Source: Capitella teleta (taxonomy: Eukaryota; Annelida; Polychaeta; Capitellidae). Taken from it: a stretch of DNA of 64,000 nt. The notes beneath the pieces are model-generated. The model searched no databases. It saw only the letters and a list, made by a program, of their open reading frames with translations, and was not told the DNA's origin. The position numbers were made by a program, and so were the translations under genes. Positions 1 to 12,999 of this stretch are shown here, in pieces. How positions within the stretch are numbered: the first letter of the stretch is position 1; every line of letters begins with the position of its first letter. The DNA is taken from the NCBI GenBank assembly GCA_000328365.1, contig KB301531.1, positions 5,913-69,912 of the forward strand, written 5' to 3'.

Positions 1-930
1 TGTTGAGGTGCGAGCAAAAAAGAATACAGTTCGAGATGGCACTCATTAATGGGATCGATGTCAGCTGTCAAAAAATATCTCGCGAGACTTGAAGATCACG
101 CGTGATCTCGCGATATTTCCACGTGAGAACAACAACGGTGGAGAAGTTATTTGTACAAACTTCCACAATCTTCGTATTTATATTAATTACTCTTCATTTT
201 CTCGTGTAACAGCTCAAGTGGTGGTTATTTTTCGATTTCTAAATACATTTAGCTGCTAAAAACATTCTTACATTGTAGGAGGACTCGGCGTGATATAAAT
301 GATATTGCTCTAAAATATAGTCGCCGTTACAAAGACCTTAGCTCCCCAAGGGTAGCGGAGTAGTTCCCACACACTACGCTACGGCTTGGGGAGCTACAAA
401 GACCTGTTCATGCAGTAGCGGTGTGTGTGCACTACGCTACGGCTTGGGAGCTATAGCGCATCGTATTGGCTAATTACCGAGCCCAGTACATAATCATAAC
501 GTTCAATGACAGCGGTGCTCTTAAAGCCGTTATGATTCTGATTGTACTCAGCTGCATTGTAATTCAATGGTGGGGGTGCAAAAAATGCTGATCGGTAATT
601 TCTACGCGTTCATTATGCACAGCTCATGCAGACACTCAAATACGCAAGGCTGATTGGCTGAGTGGATTATTGGCTGATTGGCTGAAAGCAAAAATATACT
701 ATTCTGGGGAATAAACATTTAGAAAAGAAAAGTTGAAAAAAAAAAAAAAAAAAAAAATAATAATAATAATAATAATAAATAAGAGAAACGCGTCGCACCC
801 TTGCCTCTTTATTAACTCACTTTATCAGATGCCAAAAACGATTTCTAGTTCTTAAATAGTTGCTTTGTCAAACCGGTACTTAATTCCGTGGTTGAAAAAA
901 AGCAAAGAGAAAACTTGGATATTTACTTTA
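1..930. other. Intergenic, palindromes and CCAAT cluster
   Basis: No gene is visible. A perfect 16-bp palindrome lies at 93-108. A 25-bp segment ending in GGAGCT or GGGAGCT is repeated at 372-396 and 431-454; its complement at 349-369 makes an imperfect hairpin with the first copy. The decamer CGTTATGATT occurs in both orientations at 492-501 and 528-537. Three inverted CCAAT boxes (ATTGG) sit at 653, 669 and 677, a possible promoter. An A-run followed by AAT repeats occupies about 738-780. Confidence 0.6.
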
Positions 931-978
931 ATGTTTCGTCTGAAGAATTGTGTGATAACTCATGTCATGTGAATTATA

Positions 979-1662
979 TTGTATGAATACGTTATGCCAT
1001 TGTGTTTGCTTCGTGATCATTTCATTCGAATCGTTCGCTGCCACTTCTCGTGGCAAGCAGCTGACGATGCAACCAAATCGAAAGAAATAATGAAATGGAA
1101 AGAAGCAAAAGCTGACTGTGAGATGAAGGGGATGCACCTAGTTGCAATTGAAACCGAGGAAGAAAGGCAGTTCATAAAAAAATGGAAATGAAAATGTATA
1201 TATAGTGTTATTATTTTATATCAGCATGAAGTTTAATAAAAGAAAATAAATAAAATTTTCGAGGTAAATCGGCGCTGCTCCAACTTGGCAATTTGATTAG
1301 TATTCTCGAACTTCCATATCCACAAGACAATAAATGTCCTGAATTATATGAATGAAATCGCATCACACAAAACATGAGAATGTTAGATTTCCTAGTTGTT
1401 TGATTGATTTCAGTTATTTTTCTCGCGACCAGAATTAATAATTAATAATTAATAAAAGGTTAATTGATAATTTTCAGAGATCTGCACTTTTTGGGTGGAA
1501 TGGGGGCGTAGATGCTCCTCTGGACACCTCTGTTTCTATCTGGGAGATGATGGATTCACAGGCTATAGGGACTGTGTGCAGTTCTTAAAGAACGACATTT
1601 GCTTGACTTGAGTTGCTCTTATAGATTCAAATTCATTTGTGAATATGAATTCCATTGAATGC
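979..1662 (+). pseudogene. C-type lectin domain remnant
   Basis: The frame from about 1040 to 1191 reads like the first half of a C-type lectin-like domain: W-x-x-A-x-x-x-C, then G-x-x-L-V-x-I and E-x-x-F-I, the family pattern around the first disulfide. The segment 1477-1662, after a plausible acceptor near 1476, carries pieces of the second half: D-C-V in one frame, and a terminal F-I-C-E-Y in another. The second half is spread over two frames with a TGA at about 1608, so an intact domain cannot be read. I infer a decayed lectin gene or an orphan lectin exon pair. No signal peptide was found, and an unusual splice pattern could explain part of the disruption. Confidence 0.45.
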
Positions 1663-1685
1663 TGATTACTGAATGACAAATCACA

Positions 1686-1733
1686 GTCATTATAATAATT
1701 ATATGATTTATATCATATAATTATTATAATGAC
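1686..1733. repeat. Perfect 21-bp-stem AT-rich hairpin
   Basis: Bases 1686-1706 are exactly reverse-complementary to 1713-1733, separated by a 6-nt TTTATA loop. The arm begins GTCATTATAATAATTATATG. It is either a short foldback element or a cruciform-forming site; no target duplication is seen. Confidence 0.85.
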
Positions 1734-2187
1734 TTATATGTCTCTTTGATTTAAAAGACCGAAATTAATTTTATTTGTATCGTGTTGAAATTCATTAAAC
1801 TAATTTGCTTTAATGTTTTGGATATCATTTTCTCCAACAGCTCTATGGATTTTTAATCGCAATTGATTTGACATTATTGATTCCGATTGATAGTATAATC
1901 ACACATATTTTATATGACGTAAATATGTTTTATCTGAAAATATAGTACTCAATTTCATACCGCCTCTTTATTGGGCAAAATTCCATTGTTTTCATTTAAA
2001 CTTATCCATAAACCTGGATATCTCCTGAATCTCATTAGATTCACATTCTGGAGCACTCAGTTCATCAGACATGAACCGATTGCATGCTGAACATCGTTTA
2101 ACAAATGCTAAACACAGACGTCAAAAACACATCAAACACAGCATCAGGTGATCAAGACGAGCTCCTTCGAATTGTAAGAAAGACATA

Positions 2188-3054
2188 CAGTAACACCTCG
2201 ATGTGTCGAAGTTCATGGGGTTAGCTCAAATACTTCGACTCAAGGATACTTCGACGGACAGATCGAGGACCGTTATGATATGACCGTTATGATTCCAAAC
2301 CGTGCTCTGACGTTATGATTAAATGCATGCATTATGAACTCATAAACTATGAACGGTGATCTCATGACTTACGAGAAATGATTAGGAGAAATTGAGATTG
2401 GAACTTTTAATTAACAAATACTTATCAACGTGTAGATCTAAGGCTGGATTTCTTTAATTAGCTCTAGCTTCGAATGCGCGCGGTCTTTTGTCAACAATTC
2501 ATTAATATCACCACAAGCACACCAACAATTAACAATGCCTTAGTCGAAATCCACAGTCTATTGATTTTAGGAGTCAGCCAAGCTCTGGTTGCGGTCTTTT
2601 GTCGGTCATTCATCAAAGATCATCACAAATACACCAACAACAATGCTTTATAGCTTATTTGAGATCCACGGTCCGTTGATCTTTGGAGTCAATCAAATTG
2701 GAGCCAATCAAAGCTCTGGTCGCAGCTTAAACAGAGGAGAGATAAAGGCTGCCGAGTGCTTTGTGACGGCGGGATGTTTTGATGCTTTATAAACAACTGA
2801 CTCTCTCTCTCTCTCTCTCACTCTCTTTTTGAAGTTACCAAACTGAGAAATATGCTCATCGAAGCTACAGATCGAAAATATGTCTCGGGGACACAGAAAA
2901 CACTTCGACACAAGGATAAATTCGAGAATGAGACGTTCGAGGGACGGATGTTAATGCTAATAGTAAAGTATAGGAGAATTGTCGGGACTTCGAAAACACT
3001 TCGACACAGGGAGACATTCGAGGGACGGACGTTCGACACATCGAGGTTTTACTG
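2188..3054. mobile_element. MITE with pogo/Tigger-like ends, TA target duplication
   Basis: The left end CAGTAACACCTCGATGTGTC is matched by the inverted right end, with one difference in the first 20 bases (CAGTAAAACC). A TA dinucleotide flanks both ends (2186-2187 and 3055-3056). Ends of the form CAGTNNAACCTCG with TA duplication are known from pogo/Tigger DNA transposons. No transposase frame is present, so this is non-autonomous. Inside, an approximately 110-bp unit is repeated (about 2479-2590 and 2590-2730), and a 60-bp unit with CTTCGACAC and CGAGGGACGGA recurs near 2905 and 3000. A CT microsatellite lies at about 2801-2826. Confidence 0.75.
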
Positions 3055-3299
3055 TAATGTTAATTTCAAGAGGATCAAACAAGTATGTTTTCTGTTTTTG
3101 GTTGAGAGAAACAGAGACAGAGGGAGATTATTTTGCGAATGAGAGCCATAATATATGTAAGGCATTAGATATTATGACTTAAAAAAAAAAAACAAAAAAA
3201 ACAACAGAAATGGAAATCTGGTAATTGAATACATGTATTTTTATTACAACATCAATTTGAACACAGTTAATCTTAGCACATTCCTAGGTGATTGCGGCA

Positions 3300-6200
3300 C
3301 TACCTTTGTAACTCAGCATCTTCTTTCTCAGACGATTCAGTTCCTCTTCTGACGTCACTTCCTCTTTTATAGATGTGAGGAATGACGTCATGAGTGTTAT
3401 TGCTCTTCTCCTCGGCTTCTTGAATTTTTAGCATGACCAGATTCGCAATCGAGTTGACACAACGCCAATAGTCTTGAGGACTTCGTTCGACTTCGTGTGG
3501 CAAATGTACAGTATAGACATCAGGCAGAACCCAAAATTGAAAACTAGAAGGACCAAAAATAAAACAAGAAGTCAGTCAAAGCCTAATGCATAGAACTTTT
3601 TATGGAGAATTCCAGTGAGGAAAGCAAATAGTCAATAGAAGAACAAGAAGTCAGTCGAGGCCTCATGTTTAGAATTTGTTTGGAAGAATTCCAAAGAGGA
3701 AAGCAAATAGTAAAGAAAAGAAATTATCTAAAAAAGGGAGAGAAATGATGCAGAAATGAATGTTGCCTTTAAAATGGTTTTCGACCAAAAAAAAGACAAA
3801 TATGATGAAATATGTCATTTTCTTCGAGAAATCGACAGCGCACACCTTACTCTACTAAAAAAAGTATCAAAATTCCAAATTAATTGCATTAATTACCACC
3901 ATGACCTTGATCTACGTGCTAATTAAAACTCTGAATTTTGTAAGGTGTATATCAGAGGATTATACTGTGTGAATGTCAATGCCACAGCTTGCGTTACAGC
4001 TGAGATATCGGCCTTTGAGTATATCGTAATTACTATTATGCAAGAACGGTGCATCCCAGCGCCATTATAGTTATATGTTTTGTTTTACATCTCTTTGCAC
4101 TGAATCGTTTGGTGTAAGCTACAAAGCCGTAGCTGGAATAATGAATGAAGGCTGAACCCGTTTGAAACTTTAGAAATTCACTGTGACCTTGACCTTTGAT
4201 CTTTGTTCTTAACATTTCAATGAGAGATGTAAACAAAAATGTCTATGCCCCTGTGTAGGTTTTATTCGATTAGCTATCGCGCCAACAAATTCCGGCACAG
4301 ACGGACAGATAAGACACACAAACAGCCCCCCCCCCCACACACACACAAAGCAATATATATTTTTTTCAATCAAACAGAATTCTATAATAAAAGAGATAAA
4401 GCAACATATATATTTTTTGGAGAATGAAAAAAAAAAAAAAAAAAAAAATTATGACAATGCTTAGTGATTAAACTGACTCACTGTTTCGAATGCAGAGCTC
4501 GGATGTGCGTGACTTTATTCATCTGTCTACCAAGGAATTCTTCAACATACGGAGGAATAGCCGCAACTGATACGACCACGTATGGTTCGAAATAGGGCCC
4601 GTAGTGAATCTACGAAGAGAAGTTGTGTTGATCTTAGCTTAGATCTTACTGCTGACATACCCTGTATGGTATCGACGCAGTTCTCCACTTGGTGAAGTTC
4701 GTCGGCATATGAGCCGCGGGGAAGAAATGGATGCTATGTTTATGATAAAATGCAGTAAAACTCAATAGATAAGCACTGTTTGGACGCTCACTGGAAAGGT
4801 TCCACGAGTCCATGCCTTTCCTGGGCTAAGAGCACCGTCTTATTTTCAGGGTAGGAATACGTTTTGGCTGCAGAGGCTGGCGAATCGGGGTGTTTATTCA
4901 AAGGGTCTGCTGGCATCGCCTCGAAGGCTGGCACTACAAGAGCCTGGGTTCACCATGAGACATTGGCTGATATCGGAAAAAGGCAATCTGACCACTTTGC
5001 CTCTATGCTTGAGACTGAGATGATCCAAGTGCCACCGGATGACGTCATAACTGGTTCCCATGGGAACGAAATCAGCGTCTGATAAAAAGGCGTAGGTAGT
5101 GGTTACCGACTTCAGAGCAACGTTTCGGAGAAGGTTGACTGGGTAATACTTCTCCTGAAATATTAGTAATAATCATTACAATAATTAATATTAATTAATA
5201 ATAATATTGTAGGGTATACTTGCCTTTACTCGTAAAACGATGCTGACTTTTACATTTTCTTGTAATCGATGTAGAATATTCCGACAAAGAATATGAGTGA
5301 CCGGACGAATTGCGTTTGCTCTTGCGAAGATAGCCACCGACACTGGACCTAATTAAAGACACACATTTACAGCGTGTGCAAAAAGAAAAAAAAAGCTAAT
5401 TAAAACTCAAATGACGAACGAGATTTGCCACCTTTCCAGTGATCAACTCCAAGCAGAAATTTATCAATTCTATTTCCACTCAATTGTGTGACCATCGTGA
5501 CGTCACGGGGTGCGGAAGTGACGTCAGTGGGACGTATTGACCGGAAAATGTCGGCCATGATGAGTCGTTCTGAGTAGACTTCGTGTAAGTAATCCGCGCA
5601 CTGTTTCTTCCGTTTCAACGACGTTTTCACTGAAACAAAGAAATATGAAAGGCGTCCAGTCAAACGACAATATCTGTGACATTAATTAATTGAGCAGAGT
5701 TATTACTACACCGTGGAACAACACAGGCACTAAATTCACTGTTTTGATCTTTACTAATAAATTAGGAATGCATTCTCGATATATTCAGTGTTTAGTAAGC
5801 CATCTTGGTATAATTAACTATTAATTTGTGGGCATTTTTCTTCGGCATTGTGGTTATTTCAACGAATTATATCTTAAAATAATCTTAAACTTAAGCACAT
5901 GCGGATCATTCGATCAGATGATTTCAGCCATTAAATGCCAAGCAATCACTCGCCCGAATTATATTATGCATATATTATATATATTGAGCTAAACACACGA
6001 ACTATGATTTGTTGAGCCATATTGAAGTGTTATTTGAGGGTACTTAATTTATTTGTGTCTGCTCAACTTTGACATCTCTGATGAGCTGATTATCTTCTTG
6101 AAAAATATTCAACTATATCTATACATATAATTAAAATTAATTATGCAAGTTTGGCAGCTGGCTTTAAGCATGATTTGACATGGCTTTAAGAAAGAGCTCT

Positions 6201-7544
6201 GTTCATTAGGAAACCAAAAATCACAGCAATACAGGACGCACAACGAGAGGCGGTGGCCGAGTGGTCAGCGTGCTCGCCTCGAAACAGCTTGGCGCTGGCC
6301 ACCAACGTTGTGTCCTTCGGTAAGTCACTTAAGTCCTGCTTACCTCCTCGGACCACATAAGCCTTAGTTGCTTCAGGATTCCGAGGTTAAATAAGCCCCA
6401 CAAAAAAAGAAAAAAACAAAAAAAGAAAAAAGAAAAAAGAACCCACCCTGATTCTGGGAAGCATAATTGCTTTATCGTTCATTGACCCCCCGGGGGGGAG
6501 GGGTCAATAAACCGTAAGATGCAACAATTGTGCGTGTAGATTTTACGGTCTTTGTGAAGGCAGAGAAAGCAATTTTGAAAGGTTCTGTCAGCTGCATGAA
6601 TAATATTCAAGGACAAAAAACGACTTTGTTGCTCACGTAGAATATCTCGAAACGAGATGAGAGCGAGATTTCCTTTATGGGAACTTTTCAAAGAACTAAT
6701 CACTCTGCGGCTTGCATTGTTAACAATACGAGAATTGATTTTATGACATCACAACCGCAAGAAATCGAACTCGAGATGATAGCGAGATTTTAAACCTTTC
6801 AAATTCGGTGCATCTCGGAATCAGCGCACAGCTAGCGTGATAAAAGTGTATTTGTCTCAATGGTTGCGTGTCCTTACGCTCGCTATTATTTCACAACAAT
6901 CAGGTGTCCTATCTGGCTTGAAAATAATCTCATGATGATCTCATGGTTGCCATATTCCCTCTCTTACCGTGTGTTTTATTTAGGAAAAAGCCGTGAGGCA
7001 AAATTTCTTGGCGATGTCTGTGTTTTCCGTGGTATGTCAGATGCCATTGATCTTCAAAGTATATGTCCACCTCATCCAGCGCGGCCTGCGACGCCTCTAA
7101 ACACGACTCGTAAGCGGCGTCCTTCTCCATCGTCTTCCGTTTCCGTTCAAAATGAGCGTCATGAACTAATATCTTCGACGTATCGCCATGTTTGGGCTGC
7201 AGTTTGCTATTTGGGACTTTTTGTGTTGGTTTTGGTGTAGTCTGACTTCTTGGCGCGTGATCGAAAACCTCCTCGGATGTTTCAACCGGATGTGGAGCTC
7301 CCTTTAAGCGGAAGTCGATCGACGCCATTTGTTTTTTCATGTGCTCCATTTCTTTCTCTTCGTCTGCATTTTCATGTGCTTCCTCCGTCAAAAGAAGAGC
7401 GCGAAATGTCAGATAAAACAGAGACGCAGATATTGACACAAATAAAACGCTCAAAAAGAGGCTGCGCACGCATACTCCCACAGTATATGGTGACACCATA
7501 TTCCACATTTGACGACGCCTCCCGTGATCTCTATTGGTTGTCAT
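3300..7544 (-). CDS. GT49 glycosyltransferase (B4GAT1/LARGE C-terminal type), 8 exons
   Basis: Type II Golgi-type glycosyltransferase, 549 aa by my splice model. Exons (5' to 3'): 6968-7544, 5432-5629, 5230-5348, 4996-5154, 4792-4943, 4661-4733, 4482-4609, 3300-3543; all joins keep phase and have GT..AG borders. Exon 1 gives a short cytosolic tail, one membrane segment (about residues 26-50) and a charged stem. From about residue 215 the Glyco_transf_49 domain follows: [31 protein letters not shown], the metal-binding D-A-D in [24 protein letters not shown], then FEPYVVV. Family members add glucuronic acid to xylose, as B4GAT1 and the second LARGE domain do on alpha-dystroglycan. The GT8 domain of LARGE is absent, so B4GAT1-like is the better analogy; the acceptor is unknown. 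The first intron (5630-6967) holds a SINE. Confidence 0.92.
3880..4215. repeat. Dispersed element with TGACCTTGACCT ends
   Basis: This segment, in the 3'-most intron of the GT49 gene, begins with AATTGCATTAATTACCACCA and ends with CACTGTGACCTTGACCTTTG. Both edges resemble the copies at 44946-45302 and 45597-45800. It looks like a short non-autonomous repeat whose two edges carry TGACCTTGACCT in the manner of sub-terminal inverted repeats. Target duplications are not clear. Confidence 0.5.
6248..6440 (+). mobile_element. tRNA-derived SINE fragment
   Basis: The start (GGTGGCCGAGTGGTCAGCG) is a pol III A-box-like head resembling a tRNA-Ser or tRNA-Leu 5' half. The body contains GTCCTTCGGTAAGTCACTTA, a motif typical of tRNA-derived SINE bodies in invertebrates. 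The element ends in an A-rich tail (about 6400-6440). A clear B box is missing, so the head is degenerate. It lies within the first intron of the GT49 gene, on the opposite strand. Confidence 0.65.
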
Positions 7545-8417
7545 GGAGATGGCAGTTCCTGGAATGCACAGCAGGTAATATATCCCATAATGCCTTTGTT
7601 TAGATCGCCTCTGTTATTGAGGGAATTAAGACCAAAGAAACAGGTGTTTCATATTATAGCATATAGCAGATGCGATATCAAGACAATTGTGTTTATTGAT
7701 TTTATCGGTTTTGATTATAGATGCAGTTATTTTTAAATTTGCATTGCATTAGTTTCGGATGACAAGATTTCATTCTTAATAATTGAATGCAATTAATGAT
7801 TGGAGACAGGTACCACGACGCACGCTGTGGGATTGGCAAGTCATAATTATAGGCATATGCAATCGAATTTATTTATCTGGTTATATGAAAATATGGATTG
7901 CGTAATCCACTTGCAATAAATTTATATATTATTATATTTGAAAATAAGTTAGCTTTAATTTATCATGCTGAATGAATGGTTAACTTTATTGATTATAATT
8001 TTTATTATACACACATGGGACGCGTTTGGTGATGGAAATGAATCCAACGTTAATTGTCTCATGACATTTGTTTAGCTCAAATAGAACGATTTGAATAAAC
8101 ACACACTGAAAAGTGATAAAAAAAAAAAATCAAATTAAATTAAATAAAATAAAACAACAACATAACGTGACGTTCAACGAAATACAGAAGAAAAAAAGAA
8201 AGAGAAAGTGCTGCGGACCAAAATGACACAGTTATATACCAAATGATGTTATCCGAGTATATCGAGAAATAAAATATTAACAATTGGATTCATTGTCGGG
8301 TACAGGTACTATAATGACATTAACATTACACATAATATATTAATATTACAATATTTTCTATAGAGATTAATTATAATTATAAGGTTCATCTTTTCATTCT
8401 TCAACTGTGATGTAAGT
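7545..8417. other. Intergenic, GT49 promoter side and galaxin 3' flank
   Basis: About 0.9 kb between the GT49 start codon and the galaxin-like stop codon; both genes are on the minus strand. AT-rich with short A-runs near 8118; no further gene, RNA or promoter element is convincing. Confidence 0.5.
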
Positions 8418-10578
8418 CTAGTCGGTGAGACTGTACCACCTAGGACGCACACCGTCGATGCTCTTGGGATCTGAATACCAGAACCAGTTCGTTCGATTCT
8501 CAGCAACTTTAGGGAGAGTGGACTCGGAACTTGGCTGGTGTCCAACCGAGCGGCTATTGGGGTCAGTTCGCAAGCCCCTTCCCCCGCGACGCTGCGGTTC
8601 CACCCTCTGACCGCCGCTCACATGACCAAGTATCCTCTTGACCAGTGCGAAGAAGAGGAGAAATAACAAACCAATGAACACTGTCAATGTCGGTATCAAC
8701 CATGATAAGAAAGCGAGGCTATTACCATGAGGCTCAACGACAGTGGTGGTCCCACACTTCCCACCTGCAATTAACCGTATGCACAGGTGGGTAATGAGAA
8801 GCATCCAATAACCAACCTGTATTCGCTTCCAATTTACCATCACAACATAGATGTGCCCGCAGATCGTATATTTCATCCCCACAACACGATGTATTCGATG
8901 TCAATGTGTAGATGTCGTCACCACAGCATGATTGTAACTCCAATGAGAATACTTGTCCGTGGCAGCAATCCTGGTCGCCAATCTTGAACACGGAATCCCC
9001 GCAGCATTGATGAGTCTTACTATCAAACGAATCGTGTCCACAACATGACATTGACACGTCGTCATGCACGTGGTCTTGGCAGCATATCTGTGTGTCAATA
9101 TCGTATGAGATTGTTCCACAGCATCCTGGTGTTCCATTTGACTTTGTTGCTACAACTTTGTTGCAGCATATTTCCTCCTGGCTGTCGAATACGGATTCAT
9201 CACAGCACTCTGTCCATGCAGATGACCTTGAACTTATGACGCCATTGCAGCAAACCTGCACTTCCCTAATGAATAGAATACGGAATTAAAATCGCGTTCA
9301 TGACATTGTTATTATAATGTTTGATATCGTGTAACCCATTATTCAGGCTGTTCAGTGAATTTGATTTAAGGTAGAATATCCCTTATTGAGTGAGCAATTT
9401 CGTGACCACCTAGAATTTCAATTCAAACGCAATTTTCTAATTTGATTCGCATTGTAACCGTGGATCAAGAGACTGTCACTTTTGTTACTTGTACTGGGTC
9501 ACATAATTATGTCTCGTATGCTGAATAGGATGATATATGGTACTATATGAGACATATTCATAGACTAACTAAAATGGGGGGGAGGGGGGCTGTAAAGACA
9601 CACGTACGTGTCTTAAGATAGCTTGGGTATACGTGTTTGTGATGTTATACAAGAAAAAGTATACTTCACATCAAGAGAAATAAAATAACGAAATACTGTG
9701 GTCGAGCGTCAATATTTCACGACTATTTCCAAATCACAAGCATCTGTGATATGTAAAAACATTTCATTCTTCTCCGATATACTTCAGAACTCATACTGAC
9801 ATCCAAAATTTCTCTTGAAATGTCTATAAAAATACTATGAAAAGCAAAAAAAGCTACCTCACTCACTCAAAAGGATGCCGTGTTTATCTGAAAATTGAAC
9901 GTGTGATCGAGGAACGTGTCTCTTTCCCATTCTTAGCCCTTTTTCACCCAGAAGCCGACTGTTATAATGTCAGGGTAATGACAGAAACAAGTGATATGGA
10001 CAACCTTACCACTGATACCCTATTTGAGATGATAATCGACTCGTGCATTTCAGCGTTTGATCAGTTAGATGGGGAATTCCCTGTACCATTTGCAGCTCAC
10101 TTGTCTGGGCGTCAATGCTATGATTCCTGCTCCGACGTCTCACCTGGTGTAAGCGTTCGGCCCGCAACACGCTGCTTCTCCGCATGGCTTATACCTGATG
10201 ACGTCACTGCAGCACAATTGGTACGAGGGGTCAAAGGTCGTTCCATTGCAGCAGTCGTGGGTACACTGTGCTATACCTGGATTAATATAATGACAAACAG
10301 ATATATGATAAATAATATTAATTGAAAAACACAGCGTATAAGCTATTTTAGGTTATAGTTTGTATTTACATTTTAAGATCACAAAAAAAAAAAAAAAAAC
10401 AAGAAATTCAAAAGGGCAAATGAATAAAATGAATTTGTGTTGATTTGCTTCTGACTTATGTTAATCTGAATCTTGAAATTAGAAAAAAAAATAGAGGAAT
10501 AACAATAGTCTCACCTGTTGCGTATCCAAATAAATTGAGCACAGTCAAAACAATGAAAATTTCATCAATTAAATCCAT
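8418..10578 (-). CDS. Galaxin-like cysteine-pair protein with C-terminal membrane anchor
   Basis: Four-exon gene, 330 aa: 10515-10578, 10144-10276, 8817-9265, 8418-8764, all phases consistent. Exon 1 encodes a hydrophobic leader beginning MDLIDEIFIVLTVLN. Exons 2 and 3 encode a galaxin-type array with 14 Cys-Cys pairs spaced roughly 10-25 residues apart, many as CCG-D or CCNG. Exon 4 gives a membrane segment (about residues 228-250, LSWLIPTLTVFIGLLFLLFF) and a cytosolic tail of about 80 residues. Galaxins were described as coral skeleton matrix proteins, and related repeats occur in secreted proteins of many animals. The membrane anchor suggests a cell-surface protein rather than a free matrix protein. 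The 878-bp second intron (9266-10143) is AT-rich and I see no gene in it. Confidence 0.88.
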
Positions 10579-12552
10579 TCTTTGTCTCCCTAACGAATAA
10601 AAAATTCTGCTTAACTTGCGCGTTCCATCCCCAAGAGTATTATTCTACGGAGGGTACGCAAAAAAATGAAGAATAAAGACACTCATCAACCAAATCATTT
10701 TAGGCAGGAAATCCTCTTGAAACTCTGAGTATGTAAACACAGCAAAGTTAAACAGTAAATATGTGTGTTCGCCGCTTTGGAAAACTGAATTTGAGAGTTT
10801 TGTCCACACACCGTGGAGATATGGAGTACTGCCGTCGAAGAGTTCTTCAGCTAAAAGAGATATCTTTTCATCTGAGTAGTTATTCATCGTGGAACCTGAC
10901 TGAATGACACTCAAGAGGGTTAGGAACCTGTGCGGAATTTAAGTTTAAAAGGTCAGAAGAGCTACCGTGATGTTTTTGCTTCTTGGAGTATGTACTCAGA
11001 GCCTTTATTTGAGGATGGCATCCACTTCGTTTACATGGGTATAAGGGTGACTCAGTGCGGATCTAGAGGCAACACATTTTCCAGGAATTGATATACTCTA
11101 GGCTATCTACCTCTACTTATATTCGTTTCCTTTTGTTCATTTTTTTACATCAACAGAGGATCTTGTGTGCATTCCTAATTTTACGAAGTTACACCCATCT
11201 CAATGCTCATTATGCATCAAACGACAATACAGCATATCCGACCATTAACCGGCCGATGAAATTAAATATCCCAGCGTGCCGCTCAACTGGGTCTGATATT
11301 CTATTATATTCTATATTCGGGACTTTGATGGTTTTCAAGACAAAGACGGCTTCCTCATTCTCTGTCAATTGAACAAAAATCGAGGGATATTACCTTGGAG
11401 ATTAGCGCTTTCCGTGGAAACAAAAGCAGCGAAACAAGAATAATTCTCTCACACATGGCATGTGACGAACGTTAGTACAATGACTTAGTAGGCAGTAGAA
11501 AGACGTACTGAGTACAATGGAGTGTAAAAATCGAAAGAAAAAAAGAAAAAGAAAAAAAGAAAAAAAAAGGAGTCGTGAGGACACACGTGTTGACCATTTT
11601 CGGGTGTTGGTAAGAAAAGGTCCCACATAATTATTACAACTCAGCATCCGCGGATTGATTAAAATAAATGACAAATTACAATGAGATCGCTTTTAGCTAG
11701 ATATGCATTAAAAGAAATACACGTTTGCAGAATTCGCATGTCAATAGATATCTCACGTGTGGAATCCGAAAGGAACCTTAGGGTGTTGATCTCGGAACCT
11801 TTATTCCTCCAACAATCCCTCATTGCCAAGAGTGCGGATGTTTATTGATAGTTGGGCTCAATAAAATAGTGCCACGCACAAAGCAGATCCGGAAAGCCGA
11901 TTCACAGACACCTATTCACCTCATAAAAACCGCCCAAGTGTCAGGCGACTTCTTCGGTGACATGCGATGTCTCAAGGTCTGGATTTAAATTTCTGACCTC
12001 GGATGAACAAGTGGAATCAATTGAGATTGAAACATAACAATCACAATGCCGACGTGACATATCTTTGATGCGTTTTTATGTTGACTTGTCATGGTATCCT
12101 GTGTACTGAACAATGGCTGTTGTATCTATACTGAACAATCTAGTAAACTAGTAATAAATGTAAAATAAATATTTTATGTTTATTGCATAATGGGCTCAGA
12201 AAAACTTTTCCTAATCAGTTGCGTGTGTTCTAAATGATCACTCAATGAATTTGTGAAAAGAAAGAAGAAAATTATACTTCGTTGAAAAAACGATTGAGAT
12301 GAGCAAAGAAAGTTGTTCATTTCGGATATCTCATAAAATCATGCATGGAAATGAATCAAACTTTCGTCATTCTTTCTTCAACGGTTCGCGAATTATTTGC
12401 CACCTTTCGTTTTTCTGTGCTTCCTCTAAGCTCATTGGACGCGCAACAGTGATGACGCTGGCTGCAGTTTCCGTACCACATAATTACTACGCTTTTTTTA
12501 AAGCTGTACTAGGGCTACACTGCTCGCCCTCCGTCTTCACCTCATCACCATA
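10579..12552. other. Intergenic, no recognisable gene
   Basis: An 89-codon minus-strand frame at 10645-10914 is open, but has no recognised motif or splice context. A purine-rich stretch lies at 11530-11570. The rest holds no gene that I can support. Confidence 0.5.
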
Positions 12553-12750
12553 GGGACAGTAGAAGATCGACCCAGATCTGGGACACCTCTTGTTTCGACA
12601 AGGACGGAAAATCGGGCGATCCTGATCATTCACCTCCGAAACCGTTTCGGTCCATCAACGCGAACGGCAGATGATAACATCACGGTATTATCGTCGGATC
12701 CCACAGATAAATGGACAAACAGGTCGACGATGAACCGAATGATGGGACCA
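12553..12750 (+). mobile_element. Tc1/mariner transposase remnant
   Basis: Translation of this 198-bp segment gives GTVEDRPRSGTPLVSTR, followed by NRAILIIHLRNRFGPSTRTA. This matches the DRPRSGRPR-V-T linker and following helix-turn-helix of Tc1-type transposases. Neither the N-terminal helix-turn-helix upstream nor the DDE catalytic part downstream is recognisable, and I found no terminal inverted repeats. It is an old fragment. Confidence 0.7.
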
Positions 12751-12999
12751 TGCCAAGTGTGTTTTGTCTGGTGGCAACGTTGTGGAGCTAAGTCAAGTCG
12801 TTAATGTTTGATGAATGCTTTGAAATGTTTTGATTACTGAGGTGAAGTGCACCAATTGACCCAAACGCACACAAAAGCAGTTTCTCTGAAACCAGCGGAA
12901 TAGGCGAAAGAGCAGAATTGTGAAATCACAATTAAGCAACATTTCAATGATTAATTCCACGTTTGCGTGCAACAGACCACCCCTACAAAAATCTCTATT

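Noticed and set aside
6860-7603. Plus-strand frames of 117-126 codons
   Set aside because: Shadows of exon 1 of the GT49 gene on the opposite strand.
10645-10914. Minus-strand frame near the galaxin-like gene
   Set aside because: Open for 89 codons, but no motif, no fitting splice sites, and outside the consistent galaxin exon chain.
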